Positions 48,805 through 62,195 of a stretch of 64,000 nt of DNA are shown here, one piece after another. Position 1 is the first letter of the stretch, and the number at the start of each line of letters is the position of its first letter. The position numbers and the translations under genes were made by a program. A model generated the notes under the pieces. The model was given only the letters and a program-made list of their open reading frames with translations, searched no databases and was not told the DNA's origin. Where the stretch lies: the NCBI GenBank assembly GCA_016806645.1, contig JACSYO010000530.1, positions 437,001-501,000 on the forward strand, written 5' to 3'. This DNA comes from Ophiodon elongatus. Its lineage: Eukaryota > Chordata > Actinopteri > Perciformes > Hexagrammidae.

Positions 48805-48816
48805 ATGGCCGCTTAA
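48805..48816 (+). other. Minimal upstream open reading frame in nedd9 leader
   Basis: ATG GCC GCT TAA, with G at +4. A second upstream frame ends at 48856 (ATG at 48842, or in-frame ATGs from 48686 if the transcript starts that early). Both stop before the main ATG, so they could reduce translation if present in the mRNA. Confidence 0.4.
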
Positions 48817-48918
48817 CCGCGCACAGCTCGCCGTTACTCAGATGCGCGCTCTCTGAACGCCACAAAGCGGATATTCATACTCACTTTCACCGGAGGCACA
48901 AGAGAGAAGAGCGACAAC

Positions 48919-48930
48919 ATGAAATATAAA
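48919..48930 (+). CDS. nedd9: nedd9 coding exon 1 (four codons)
   Basis: ATG AAA TAT AAA encodes MKYK and is cut by a strong donor, GTAAGT, at 48931. Mammalian NEDD9 begins MKYK followed by NLMA, and exon 2 here opens with NLMA, so the tiny exon and its phase-0 junction are conserved. The ATG has A at -3 (ACAACATGA). NEDD9 (HEF1, Cas-L) is a docking protein of focal adhesions and centrosomes. It joins FAK, Src-family kinases and Crk to migration, and it activates Aurora A. Confidence 0.93.
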
Positions 48931-48966
48931 GTAAGTGGTTGGGGGGGGGGGGTCGCTAACTCACTC

Positions 48967-48988
48967 ACTCTCTCTCTCTCTCTCTCTC
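48967..48988. repeat. (CT)n microsatellite near the exon 1 donor
   Basis: A CT run 36 bases after the donor site, preceded by a G run at 48941-48952. Confidence 0.9.
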
Positions 48989-50550
48989 GTGTCATAATGT
49001 GTGCTGGTGGAAAAAAAATAATGAATAACTTGCAGCTAAGAGTGTTCTACGTGGCTGTGAAACTTCTCCGGTTTTGGTTTCGTGTCAGTCAATTCTAAAA
49101 GTTGCTTTAAATGAGTGCATCCGGCTTTGTTTCGGAAATTAATTTTGGTTGTGAAAAAGAAGAAGAAGAAAGGGATGCTGTCACTGTACTCTGTAAATGT
49201 TTGCGGTTTCATCGATGTGTACATGTCTTATTTGACGCAACAGCATCATCTCTGCTTTGGGGCTACGTTTATTACAGGGGTGTGAATAAGAGTTAACACC
49301 CCCCCCCCTTTCCTCCTCCCCCCACACCCCCTTTAAAAAAAAGTAGAAATAGGTTCAGACGCAGAAATAGGTTGCTTCACATTCTCCCACCAGAGTCCCT
49401 GCTGCTCACAGACTGTTAAAACACTTCACTTCTCAGAGTCAAGTTACCACCGAGTAGGAATAAAAAGTAATAAAAAAAATCATAAAAAGAAGCACAGTTT
49501 ACCTCAGTACTGTCTGACTCCTTCAAAGACACTACTTGTTGGCTTTCTGGTTATTGTTCTTACGAGGCTAGTGCTGGACAATGTGGATCAAGTCCTCATG
49601 TTGAAATTCAAAAAGCTGTTTTGTTCGGGGGGGGGGCTTCTAACAATTGTTGTCACCGTCTATTACTGTGCTGTGTTTTGATTGTCTCAGTTTGGTCTTT
49701 TTTGGGGGGGTCAGCAATTGGCAATCCGTGTTTCTTGACGTATAAGAAAGAGGATTTTCAAACCTTTTGATCGCATCGGGCAAAGTGAAGCAGCAAAGAG
49801 CCTCAAAAGTGAGACGCAGGAGGAAGGAAATGTAAATAACTCAAAACGACTGGGTTCCTTCGGCGGACTGATTGATTGGGTAATCTCATTCCAGCTCTAG
49901 ATATTCTGTGATTTCTCACAGGTTTCTTTTGTTTTCTCTCCCCTCGGGAGGGGGGCGGGGGGCCTTATACTTAACGCGTCATCACAATGACGCAACAGTC
50001 CTGTCAGCACAACCTGATATCATTAATTCCAAGACGCCCGCTGATTTGTGTCGTGAACTGTGTTGTCATGTTTTTCCACTTCTGGTCGAGATCACGTGAA
50101 CCTTTCGCTTCCAAAACAAAAATGGTGAAATCTCTCAGATTTGCTCTTTCCCCTCCGGCACGTGACCAATGGGACGGTCATGGAGGTTTGCTTTTGGATT
50201 GACTTTGTCCTGGAAAAGTCTCTTTCAGTTTTTAAACACTCATTTGTGAAACACCGGCCATTTGGAGGGAGACTTGGCGCCTCCGACTGCTGCTGCTGCT
50301 GCGTAGCGTCGTCATCTCTCCTACACTTAAGTCTGAAGTCTGCCTCGCCATATTTGGGAGGCAAAAACTGTGCAAAGTGTTTGGGTGATTCAGAGGTTGT
50401 TGGGTTTTTTCAGGGCAGTGGCTGTTTGCTGAAGTGTGAAGTAGCTGCTTTGGCTCAGACATTGGACTTGACACAGTTGGCCTCCCTTTTTCTTCGGCGT
50501 CCACTGGGCCTTGTGTCACCCTTTAGCAGGGTGCGGTTGTGTGATTGGAG

Positions 50551-50558
50551 GGTGTGTG

Positions 50559-50596
<38 letters not shown>
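50551..50596. repeat. (TG)n microsatellite
   Basis: A TG run with one TTG interruption in nedd9 intron 1. Confidence 0.95.
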
Positions 50597-50598
<2 letters not shown>

Positions 50599-50728
50599 CA
50601 TGGTCCGAACTGAGTCATTGTCCACGGTGAGGCACACGGCTCACAGAGCGTAACGAGGACTTCAGGGGAGGGAAACGACCTCGATCGGTGGATGTAAATA
50701 AAAATGATCAACACCGGCGTTGTCTGCT

Positions 50729-50757
50729 GGGAGGGAGGGAGGGAGGGAGGGAGGGAA
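50729..50757. repeat. (GGGA)n microsatellite
   Basis: Seven GGGA units. The G-runs could form a quadruplex. Confidence 0.9.
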
Positions 50758-51338
50758 AGTGGGAGATCTCTGACGTGGAAAAACTGCGTCTGCACCTCTT
50801 TTATTTGCCTCGGGCGAGATAAGGGGCAGCTTAGAAAAGCCACGCAGAGTGCTCTTTGCTTATGATAAACATATCGGCCTTCTGCAACGCAGCCAGAGGG
50901 ACAGAGGGGGATCGGATGGCACATTGTGGGGAGCTATTCCCGTGGTCGTGGAGCACCTCGCGCGTCCTGGTTAAAATCTGTTAAACAGTGCCAGAGTTCA
51001 CCGTGCCCCCCCCCCCATCAGATGAATTATTCACAGCTATATTAAGCACCACTCTCCCCTCACAGAGTGGTAATGTTTCAACAGAAGCTTTTAACGAGCC
51101 GGTTGGAGACCCCCCCTCCCCCCCGTCACGGGTCCTGAGGTGAGGCGCTGTGGTTGTGGCCAGACGCTCCCTCCCGCCCTCCTGGTTTCCAACTTGTGTT
51201 CAGGTGTGAATGAGAGGGCTTGTCTTCCATAGGTCACCTAATGCGTATAATCCCCCCCCGCCCTCTCTCTCTCCCCGATGGGTCCGCACACAGACGGATC
51301 TCTTACAGTGTCGGTGAGGCCCCAGAGGTTTAAAGGTA

Positions 51339-51790
51339 TAGTTCCGCATTTTGGGGAAATGGGCTCGTTTTCTGGCTATAAGTCAATTTCAATGGCGAGC
51401 AGGTGACACAAAGCTACAGACTGGCACTGAAGATTAGCCGCTTTCACCGCGTCCCAGCGGCCCAATGATGCGGCAAAGCGGCGACCAATCACATGTTTTT
51501 GTTTGACCCTAAAAAAATGCCGTTAGCTAGTTCCCAGTGCTTTTTAACGACATCACTCCGCCAACTGGCCTTCGAGCAACACTTCAATGGCGACTTTTGC
51601 CGACGATGTAGCAGGTCACGTTTGGCCGTTTTTTATTTTTTTGCTGTGTCACTATTAGTGTGAACACAGCTTTAGAGGAGACGATTGATATCACTCTGTT
51701 GTCTGTGCAGTCAATATAAAACCAGAGGCAAGTAGCTTAGCTTAGCATAAAGACTGTAAACAGGGGGATTCAGCTATGGCTATATCTCAT
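51339..51790 (+). mobile_element. TAGCTTAGCATAAAGACTGG-family repeat with internal insertion
   Basis: The first part GTATAGTTCCGCATTTTGGGGAAAT is the usual head of the family. The usual middle and tail (GACGATTGATATCACTCTGT, TAGCTTAGCTTAGCATAAAG) appear only after about 290 unrelated bases (about 51380-51670). Two similar words, TCAATGGCGA, lie near both edges of the inserted part (51390 and 51583). Confidence 0.65.
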
Positions 51791-52029
51791 GTATTTAGTC
51801 TTGTGTACAAGAGTCGAAATGTTAAAAAACAGTAATTTGCTGTTTTATTGTTTAGTGTTTGGGCTGTCCGTTAAATATAAGGTGGCAGCTAGCAGTCAGG
51901 AAGCTAAGCGTAGCAGAAAGAATACAGAGTAGTGGTTCATTCTTTGAACTCACCGCAAAACCCGAATTTGTTGCTTTTAGTTTTGTTCTGCTTAAATGCA
52001 ATACAACATGCTAATTAGTAAGCTTCAAG

Positions 52030-52185
52030 GGTGCTGCTGCTAGCCGTTTCCAGTCTTTATGCTAAGCTAACTGTCCCCTGGCTGCGGCTTTAGATTTAGG
52101 AGTGTTATAAATCTTCTTGTCTGACTCTCCACAAGAAAGACAATGTGCGTATTTCCCAAAGTGTCAAAATGTTTCTTTAATGCTT
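52030..52185 (-). repeat. Inverted copy of the same repeat family
   Basis: GCCGTTTCCAGTCTTTATGC, TAAGCTAACTGTCCCCTGGC, then TTCCCAAAGTGTCAAAATG is the reverse of the family. It forms an inverted pair with the copy ending at 51790. Confidence 0.75.
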
Positions 52186-52347
52186 TCCAACACAACTTTC
52201 TGGGGCAAAAAAATAAATAATAAAAAAAGATACATTCTCACCCAAAGACTTCCACAACCTTTAAAGTCATTCTTTCGTAGCTGACGTAACTGTTGCAGAA
52301 ATAGCTTCACAACCACAGTGAGGAGTGATTAGGTGAACCCACATTCT

Positions 52348-52469
<122 letters not shown>

Positions 52470-52564
52470 ATTTTTCTTTAGTGTTTCTTTTTCATGGGTT
52501 CAGGTTCCAGGCACTGGTCCAAAAAGCAGCGAGGGCTGGAGGAGAGTGGAGCAGACATTGTTCT

Positions 52565-52608
52565 GAGGAGGAGGAGGAGGAGGAGGAGGAGGAGGAGGAG
52601 GAGGAGGA
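52565..52608. repeat. (GAG)n microsatellite
   Basis: About 14 GAG/GGA units. They account for the poly-Leu and poly-Pro runs in reverse-strand open frames. Confidence 0.95.
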
Positions 52609-53250
52609 TGATGATCTGTGATGCTGAAAGGGCCTGCAGGGGAAAATGAAAGAAAGAGGAAGTTGTGTGGGGGAGACGAGAGGGCAAACAGAGTTGGATG
52701 TATTGGCTGGTGGGGTTTGCGGGGGGGTGGATGGGGGCCCTCGAGGTCAAGGAGCGCCCCGTGAGAATGAGAGCATTCCGGGCGATCGTGCGTGGGAAGG
52801 TTGTTGGGAAGATGCACATGATTGTTTCAAGGTGGCCCTCATGCTGTTAATGAGTCTGGCAGCGCCGGGGCCCTCACGGTCTTGTCTCCGCGTCGAGGCA
52901 GAAGGAGCCCGGGGAAGAAAAGAAACCCAGGCAAGCCGCTCCTTTTGGAGAAAAACCTCACACGTTGAATGTGAAGTAGCTTTTCCACAAGCTCTCCATC
53001 TCGTTACCGAGATTGAATTCGACGCCGAACCATTTCCCAAACCACTGCCGGTTGAAAAGTCCCGCTGTTATCATGCTTCTTTGCTACATTCTAGTGCGGC
53101 GCGTCTTCAAGTTTGCTCCCCCCAGCCAGAGTGAATAGTGATCCCCCTCCGACCCCCCCCCCCATCCCTCCCCCCCAGAGAGCCAGTCATTAACATTTGA
53201 AAACGGTCAGAGCGGAGAGACAGACTACATTGTGTGCTCACTTCTGCTAC

Positions 53251-53279
53251 AGAGAGAGAGAGAAAGAGAGAGAGAGAGA
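53251..53279. repeat. (GA)n microsatellite
   Basis: AG units with one AAAG interruption. Confidence 0.9.
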
Positions 53280-56200
53280 CTACGCAACATCAGCCACAAT
53301 ATAATCATTTCCATGCTTGACCTTTGGCGGAAATCATTCTCGCACCCCACCCCCCTCCTCCCCCCCTTCCTTCCTTCCCTCCCCCTTTAAGGAATGCCAG
53401 CTATTTTGCAGGGTCATCTCTCCAAGATGCAGCGGGGCCTCTTGTCGGCTCGGTTCGAGGGCCGGTGCTCGTGGCGGATAAGAGGGAGGGGAGGCGAGGC
53501 AGCGGAGAAAGAGAGTCTAGCAACACTGAACTAGTTCGGCCTGTCGTTTATGTGTTTGTTCATCTGAACTGGCCGAACATACGTTGGGGTTATGCGTTGG
53601 GAAAATTTAGGCGTTAAATTTGCCGTTTTCTTTGTCATATATGAAGTTAAACTGAATATTGTTGGATTTTTTACTGTTGGTTTGATCAAACAAGCACACT
53701 TGAGACGCCACCTTGGCTCTGGGAAACTATATTGGGCTTCTGTTTCATTATGTTTATGCATCGAAGCAGATTCTTGACATAGGGCTCAACTGATTTCTGA
53801 ACTTTTACTTTTTCATTTCTTTGACTTATTTTCATGACGGAGAAAGATAAAGTGTATTTTCTCGCGTTCCCACTTTCGGACTTCAGCTGTAGTTTTGTGA
53901 TTTCCAGCATTGTTGTGGTTTGGCGAGGCTTCGCTTGGTAGATAAGTCCTTCTTATCCTTCTCTATCACAAACGATTTCTCTGTGTGGTTGTTGAAGGTT
54001 GGTGCACAATAAACAGAAGCTGACACTTCGTCAATGTTAATTACTCAGGATATTCCATTGAGCCCCACTTTAGTAACAATCACTCAACGACTGAACATTA
54101 GGGCTGGCAACTTATTTGATACTTGATTAAGTCATTTTATAAGCAAGAATTCCAAATATTCTCCGATTCAAGCTTCTTAAATGTCAGGATTTTAGGTTTT
54201 GGACTGTTTGTCAGACAAAACAAGACCGTTGGGTTCTGAGAGGTTTTTCTTGGGCATTTTTCCCAAATAAAACAATCTCAAAATTACTCACCAAATAAAT
54301 GTATAATAAAGATTAGTGTTAGCTGCAGCATAGCCAACCTTGTGACAGAAATAAATAACATAGAAAATGTAAAAGTACATCATTAAAAGCACTGAAATGG
54401 TGAATAATAAACAAACGGATTCCCCTTTCATCTCAGATGGCCTTCCTGTCTCAAAGGGGGAAGATGGCAGCCTCCGTTGTTTGTCTCTTTGTGTCTGTGA
54501 GATCTTTGCGCGGCGTGAAATCGTGGAGACACTGGAGTGAATCTCCATCCCATTGGCTATTCCTGTATGTAAAAACCATTCAATGTGGCCCTGCAGAGAT
54601 ACCATGAGACATATTTCACATCTCGGCGAACGCCCCCCGGAGGGATTAGCCCTCGTCTCCGGGGGTTACCGCGATGCACTCGTGTACCCTCGTTTGGCAT
54701 CAATGCCGAGCTCGGAAATAATCCGCCTCTCTGCTCTGCCAACGCTGAGCGCCTCTTGGCTGGGGCCCCATGAATACCAACCATACTGTTGTGGTTTTTA
54801 GTGTGTGTGTGTGTTTGTGTGTCGCTGATACTTTCTTGACCCTTGAAGATGCAGTAAATTGTCTTTTGTAGGTCAGAGGTCAGCGTTCGCAACCAAACAA
54901 AAGCCCAGCGAGCGTTCAGAGATTCATATCTCTGCTCATAGAGACACGTCAACAGCATGGATGCCGGCCAACGCGGCTCCTCGAAATTGAAGGACAGTTT
55001 CCCTTCCCGCCGCTTCCCTGGAATGACTCGGCAGAATATGAGCGGTAAACGTTGCACAATGCGTTTCCCCCGCAGCCATTCCGGCTCGCAGAATTCGATA
55101 CACTTTTTGAGGGAACATCACCAGTGTGGCTTTCACGTCTAATTATAGGGTGTGCTCGGTGTTTCGGGACCCGGCGTGAGAAGAGACGAATTGTCTCTGG
55201 CAGCCTGGATCACTTTGGTGTCCTGCAGGAGGCGGGAAGTGCTGCGGGCTAAGGAGGAGGGCGCTAAGTCAAGTTACCTTGCAGTTTATGTGACAGTAAA
55301 GAACTAAAAAACGGATGTGATGACTGGACAGAGTGAGGAGGCATTTTACTTTCATTCAACTACAGAAATTTCTCAAATCAGATCCTGTGACTTCATCAAA
55401 AAGGAGGCTGACGGCCCACGTTGTATTGCATCATGGTTTTCACTGCTGCAACTGGCTTAGGTTGCCACACTTCACAGTCAGATTGGCAGACATGAGGTAA
55501 CTTAAGAATCATGGATCTTGGATTGCGAGATTCCAAGTGCTCAACTTTTGATTAGCTGGAACGAGCAAATAATTATTTCTGCTCCAAAAAAAACCCTAAA
55601 AAGATAAAAAATAGTTCTTTATTCAATTTCTGACTAAGGCATGAAACGACTAATAGTTTCAGCTGTAGTAGAAATACTCAAATACGATAATAATACAGTA
55701 ACAGCACAATATTTTCAATTCCTCATCCTTGAGGAATAACTGACAGCACAAAACAATAAGCACTGACCTAGTATATATTATCACCGTCGAAGTTTATTAG
55801 CGAACTTGTTAGCAAACAGTTGCTTATAACTCATCCACATTGACAGTACCACACCACAGAGTGTGTGTTAGCTGTGTATTAATAAGTAATGAAGTAACCC
55901 TCCTCTGTCAAAACATAAACTGCTCTGCAAAAAGGGGAATAGTTTGAAGACAGTTGTGAGAAAGGTGTCTGGTACCAATATGTTTTGAACTGTGAAGGTA
56001 TAGCAGCCAAGCTACCTAGCTCACTGAAAGACGGTTAGCAAGCTCGCTACTTCCAAGGGCTTGTTTTTCTACTCTTCATCGACTACTTATTGAATGAAAT
56101 TATTTTACAATTCTGAGAACATAATGTCGGGGTCGACTTTACTGCACAGTTGAGGAAAAATATAAAGAAACTCAGACAGTTATCGTGACCGATTCGCGCT

Positions 56201-59200
56201 AGGGCTGCTAGCTTGCGTGTTAGCCGTTAACTCCACAGCTACATGGTTACAAGTAGCCCTGCGAGTACTCTCTACTTCACCAATGAATGTTTCTGGTGTG
56301 ACCGGGCCTTTCATAAAAAGATGTCGCGTAAAAGCATCTTGATCTCAACATAAGCTGCCGTACAAGGCTTTCCAAGACTTCATTCTGTTTTTGCTTCCAG
56401 GGAAAGTCCACCAACATGATGACACGGTTTTAGTCATGCACATCCACTAACTAAACAAATGTCTTAGCTTTCAAACGGAGATGTTTTTTTGGAGCATCAG
56501 TGGTTTTCGTCACAGCTCACAGTGTGGTTAGAACCGACCTGGCACATCACACATCCTGTCGCAGAGACAAGTCGCCATCGTTGCTGTTTGGAGATGTTTC
56601 AGAGTGCGGAGGTTGCCTCGAAGCCCTGCGGCAGCTCGTGAATCACAAATGAGAGGCGAGGGGAAGGGGGTGGGTGTCATATTTACACTGGGGATACAAT
56701 AGTCTTTTATGCAGAATGAATAGAAGTGTTTCTATCAGCCTCGAGGAGCTTGGTGTGCTGTGTGTCTTGACGTCTGTGGCCTCATGAGAGTCTTCAGTCC
56801 AGTCACAACCCCACCACCCCCCCAAAAAGAAATTATGCTTTTCAGCTCGTTGGAAAAGAAACAAAACGAACACGCAAATGGCGTGGCGTCCGCGTTCTAA
56901 TCGATGGCCATGATGAAGGCCACAAAGCTGGAATAAGCTATCGATCCGTTTCAATCAGTTCGAACTCTATCCGGGCTTCTGCAACTGTGTCAAACTATTG
57001 ATTTACAGCTGCTTGCATAAGACGCATCAATCGTCCACGTCATTGTGCGGCAGCCGTGCATGTGCTGGAGCACGTTTCCCCGACTGAAAATCCAAGCTCT
57101 CATTAAGTTGTGACATTTTTCCGCGAGACTCTGTCTGAAATAGCGGAGGTGAAGTTTCACCGAGCCGGCTGTGTAATTACGTTAATACACGGCCCGCTGG
57201 CCTGGGCTGTAATCAGAGGGTCAGCCTTCCTGCAAACTGTCCAAATGAAGAAATTACCATGTGCTCTGAGCTCTGAACCGCTTCCCATGAGCCCTTTCCC
57301 TACCCAGAGCCCTTCACACGGCCCATTTATTTGAACTGGCTCTCACCCGCACTCTGAGGAACGGCTCGTAAAAAGTCATCAGGTCCTCATTACCGTCATT
57401 ACTATAATTATTTTCTATATTTAACCATGTGAAATGAGGCCAAATGAGTGTGCCGCTTCGTCCCTTTTTCGGGCGAACCAACCCGGGGACGCGTGTCACG
57501 GTTGGTACGGCCCCTAAATGCAATGTTTCTCACAGTCGGAGCGTACCACTTTTCTTTTTGGGAGCAGGTTGTGTTTGTTTGGGTGGAAAACATCCTGGTT
57601 CTCCTTTGAAAGTGGGACCGCTCCCGTTGCCGTGGGGACGCTGTGTCTCTGCTATGTGGTGTTGGTTGTGCTTTTGGCTGCAGCAGCGGGGGGAATTCTA
57701 GTATTCGTGCGCTTGTTTAGCCAAAGCCACCTTCATTATTATTAGATTGACGTGTACCCCACAGAGGCAGAAGCCAAAACCACCCAGAGAGCTCTTGCTG
57801 AAAAAGGAAGGTGGGGCCCTTTCAGCCGAGAGTTACATAAGGTCTTCCTTTTTTATTTTTGGATGGTCAGCGCGGGCTTTCCACACAGTTGACGTTGATA
57901 CTGTTTGCGCTCAGGCGAGACGCTGGTGAGAAAAAAAGAAGCCTTGTTGGTGTAGATGTGTGAGAGTCGGAGGGGGGAGGGGCTCAGACAGCTGGGTCTT
58001 CAGGCTGTGTATAGAGCGGCAGGTTCTGATGACGGAAAACATACGAGCCCGTGAGAGCGTCTCCGAAACCAGATGTTGGAGAGGGCAGGATGAGACCTGG
58101 GAGACCCCAAAATAAATAAAAAGATGACATGTGTACAGGAGTTTTACACCTCCTTTTATCTTTTGTACTCATTAATGTCTCCTGGACCTGCTCCGTTTGT
58201 CAGGCCAAAATTGGTCAGGCTTCATCTTTAACATCTCTACAGTCAAAACTATTAGTTGTTTAAAGGTATTAGTTTTTCGGCAAGAAAAACATTTCAGTAA
58301 TTTCTTTAAAAGAATTGTGAAGAAGTACTTTTTCCTCTAGGAATTTTTCCATTTTTGGTTTGACATTTCATAGAAGGAACGATTCAGCGGAAAACAAATG
58401 ATCAGCATATTAATTGACAATGAAAATGTCCGTTAGTTGCAGCTCATTTTGACCATTCGTCTAGCCTTACGAACCTCTGCCAACCCGGGTTATTTCATTA
58501 AGATTTGAAGGTCAGGGCCCAGAAACGCCTCGTATTTGCATCGGGAAGCAGCCGGACGCCTCTCGCCTCGCCGACTTACAGCGGATCACTTCCTGGAAGC
58601 TCTTTTCTGTGGGTGAAGAGCAGAAGGGGCCCTCCCCGCCTGCCCACTGACAAATGGCAAACACATGTGTTTATAGGAGGATCAATGGCGAGCGGTGGAG
58701 TCACCGTGTTGTGACTAACCAATGTTTACGCCAGAGATCTGACGCCCGCTTTAATAGCCAGTTTCACCTGCTGCGATTATGGTCACGCAGCTGACTGAAG
58801 CAAATAACAAACAAAAATAAAAAAGGATCTGCACGTAGCCGTTACAGCTAACTACGGGTTTGTTCTGTGTTTCACATCACCCCGTCAGGTTCCAACATCT
58901 CATCTGGCTCCGGTGTGACTCACCGTCCATCGAAGGCGCTCTCGAAGTCATCATGATTTGTGTGTTTACTTCCCCATGAGCTCTGCCCCCCCCCACCCCT
59001 CTCCAACCTTCATTCAGTGAGAATGAAGGTTGGGTGAATGTGTCCAACTCTTCCCTCTTGGGATTCCTCGCGGTGGCCAAAACTCACAGCCACGGCTGAC
59101 GCAGTATGTGGTTATTGTTTTGTTTTTTTTGCATCATCTTTAACACAAAGCCCAGACTGATGCGTGACTCTGAGGCGGAGCAGTTCGCTCACGGACGTCA

Positions 59201-61666
59201 TGGACCGCTCAAGCTTTTTAATCACGGTGTTGGCAATCCTAAAAGAGGCTTCAAGGTGCGACGTTAATATCGTGATGGTGATAGTATCTACGTTTTGTTC
59301 ACGTTGGCTTTATGCCCTCAGAGTGTCGGGTGTAAAATATTTTTAAAGATTTCTGCCAAACACAATATTTTTGTTTTCGTTATTTGTTTCTTTCCCCTTG
59401 ACCTTATTAAAATATAAAGTATAAACGTTTTGAAGTGGGAACTTTGACGAAAATACAAAAGTGACCATAAAGGCCCTGAACGCGCACTGCAGCGTATAGA
59501 AAACGCATGCAAGTAGAGCAACAAAAAGGAAATGAAGAAAAACATCTTCGATAATTTGACACCAACACGTGCAGCATTTAGAACACAAGAAAAACCTGCA
59601 CAAGTTTTCTCCGGCTGCGGTGCGTTGAGCTTGATGCGTCATTTTTTTTTTTTTTGTCAATATCTGTGTATGTCGTTTCACGCGCGTGGGTTTGTGATCG
59701 CAACGATCGAATGTGCGGCGTTCTTGATTTGGCATCTGGTCGCTTTAATTAGCGGAGGGGACGAAAGGGCTCGCTGTTCAGTTCTCCTCCGAGTCATCAA
59801 ACGTGAAGCGGTTCACCACGAGTCTCGTTTCGAGAGCCGCTCGATTTAGGAATCATGATGTCTTCAATCGTAATTTGGATATTTTGTGTGTAAGCGCTAA
59901 ATGTTGTGATTATTTTTGCCACATTTCAGCACGACAAAGTCCACATTTCGGTGTCGTTTCAGGAAGATGATGTTATTCTGTCCAGTTCTGTCCTCTGTTG
60001 CACGCGACAGTGTAACATCCCGTCTCACATATCTCAGAGTGTCACTTCCCCTCGACGCCGCCTCATATTACTCGTGGACCGCTTTGCTCTAGTTTTTTTT
60101 TTTTTAAGTGTTTAACCTACATTACTGGTTTGTTTTGCGTCCCATAACACCACCGGTGACGCTCTTAAACTTGTTATCTTTTTGTCCGCGGGACTCGAGG
60201 CTCCGTAGTGTGGAACTGTTTTGTTTTTAGGGAACATCTTCGGGGAGTGAAACTTCACAATCAGAACACAGCTGGCGGCCTCACGTGGCAAAACGTCAAA
60301 CGCAAACGTCAAGTTAGTTGAGATTAAAAAAAAAACTTGGTGAACCTTGTGCAAACAAACGTCTCCGAGGAGTTCATGATAAGAACGCTCTTGCGTGAGG
60401 CCCAATGTCTCGAATATATTCAAACTCCTAATTGGAGCCGCAGTTGCAATCACAGCAATCAGCATTTTTTTCCTTTTTTTTTCTTCCTCGTGGATGCCTC
60501 TGCCAGTCTTGATCAAATTATTGCGACGAGCAAACATCCAGGTCCGCTCCCATTGGGCGACGCCGACCTCCGGGGGTCACAGCGGAACTTGCCGCCGCTA
60601 GCTGGTGGCGGGGGGGTTGTGAGGGTGTAATTGTGCGACTGGTGTTGCTGGCTAATGGCCCTGACAGTGCGCTCGGACAATAGCCAGCGAGGCCGCGCCC
60701 GCAGCGAGAGATAACGACGTTAGAGGCAGAGAGAGTTTCACATGGGAACTGCATGAATCAGACCGGGTAGGAAAGAGGAAGGCCAACGAGGGTTCAAGCC
60801 TTAAAGAGGACTTCCTCATTCCCACATTGAGCCACTGAAGGGGTGAGGTGTTAATGACATAGACCAACAACAAAAAATGCAATTATTAGAAAGATCAGTG
60901 AGACTGAATGAGACTTTACTGTCGAGACGCTGTATTTGGATGCTTCAAAACAAGTTCAGGTCACTGTTTCCTGTTTTAAACGTCGCTGATAAATCCTCAC
61001 TTTGTCGAGATGGCGCTTTTTGAGCCGAGTGGGCTTGTAGTCCGATTAGGAATCCAATTTCACTCTGCGGATTTCATCTGGTACTGGACTGCGTTTAATC
61101 CAGTGTGCAGTGTGCTTCTATCTCTTCTGTCTGTCTGTCGGTCCGTAGCTCCGCGTTCATTATAAGATTTATTGCAGAAGCAATAAATCATAAATCTTTT
61201 TTTTTTATTGTCTCCACAAGGCCCAATCCGACTGGGGGGGATGGTGCTGCAAAAAGAAATGCTAGTTGAGTTGTTCGCACGAGATAGACAAGCTGGGAAA
61301 ACCGAGCGCTCTCCTTTCCCTCAGTATCTAACGTTAAGGTGCCCTTGAGCAAGGCTGCTAATCCCCTAATTGTATTTATGGAGCTTACATATGAAGCACA
61401 GGTCTGTTGTTGTGCTGGACAGTTTGTCATTATGAGCGTACGAAGCAGCTGAAGTGGAGCGTTCATACTCAATTAACTCCCTCCATGGATGAAGAAAGGC
61501 TAAAGGGAAAAGACTTATGTATTTACTGAGGCAATTAGTCTTTAAATGCCCCTCTCAGACACACAAGTGGCACACTCTAGGGGTTTTCCTATCTCCAAAA
61601 TCTGTGGTTTCAAGTCATTATCCCTCAGCCCTCGCTGGCCCTTTTTAGATAACTGTGCCCCGGAGC

Positions 61667-61684
61667 AGAGAGAGAGAGAGAGAG
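61667..61684. repeat. (AG)n short microsatellite
   Basis: Nine AG units in nedd9 intron 1. Confidence 0.85.
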
Positions 61685-61861
61685 CGAGCTGAGAAAATCC
61701 CATCAGGTTCAGATTGGTCTGAAACAGCATCTGGTGTGGAGCCGTGGGCTGACGGGATCCTGCACGGTGACTTGAAGTGCAGAGAGAAGTTCACCAGCAT
61801 GTCATTCGCCGAAGCGTTTTAAAGCGGCCATAGATGAGTATCGCAGTTGATAGTAAAACGC

Positions 61862-62195
61862 TGGTGTTTTTTAAGGAATGTTTTGGCATTTTTTGTGTGG
61901 AGATTGACACCACTAAATATGACGCTACAGACTGCAGCTGTTTAGCTTAGCATCAAGACCACAGAACCACAACGTGTCTTTTTTTTACACTTTAGTTTTT
62001 GTACGAATCGAACAAACATGATTTAATGTGTTGATTGCTGAGCGTTGGAAGGCAGACAGAGGAAAGCTAGCCGTTTCCCCCGGTTTCCAGTCTTTATGCT
62101 AAGCTAAGCTAACCGCCTTTATATTTAAAGTAGAGAAATGATACTGGCATCGATCTTCTCATCTTATTCTTAGCTCGGAAACGAATGAGTAAAAT
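61862..62195. repeat. Inverted pair of TAGCTTAGCAT-family repeats before nedd9 exon 2
   Basis: A plus-orientation copy (TTTTGGCATTTTTTGTGTGG, GATTGACACCACTAAATATG, TTTAGCTTAGCATCAAGACC) at about 61862-61975 is followed by a minus-orientation copy (CGGTTTCCAGTCTTTATGCT, AAGCTAAGCTAACCGCC, ATCGATCTTCTCATCTTATT) at about 62063-62195. The pair can fold into a stem in the pre-mRNA that ends about 140 bases before the exon 2 acceptor. Confidence 0.75.

Larger units (their letters stand above)
48541..48918 (+). promoter_or_regulatory. nedd9: nedd9 promoter and 5' leader
   Basis: A CpG-rich block immediately before the nedd9 start codon. In order it holds a CRE (48579-48586), a GC box GGGGCGG (48640-48646), a CCAAT box (48669-48673) and an octamer ATGCAAAT (48686-48693). 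About 220 bases of probable leader follow. No TATA box is seen. The leader contains short upstream ATG frames, including ATG-GCC-GCT-TAA at 48805-48816. The transcription start is inferred to lie downstream of the octamer, but its position is not visible. Confidence 0.7.

Noticed and set aside
50141..50653. 170-codon plus-strand open frame in nedd9 intron 1
   Set aside because: It contains the translation of a TG microsatellite and poly-Cys from a CTG run; no conserved domain.
52646..53134. 162-codon plus-strand open frame in nedd9 intron 1
   Set aside because: No family match. It lies in GC-rich intronic DNA next to simple repeats and has several competing frames.
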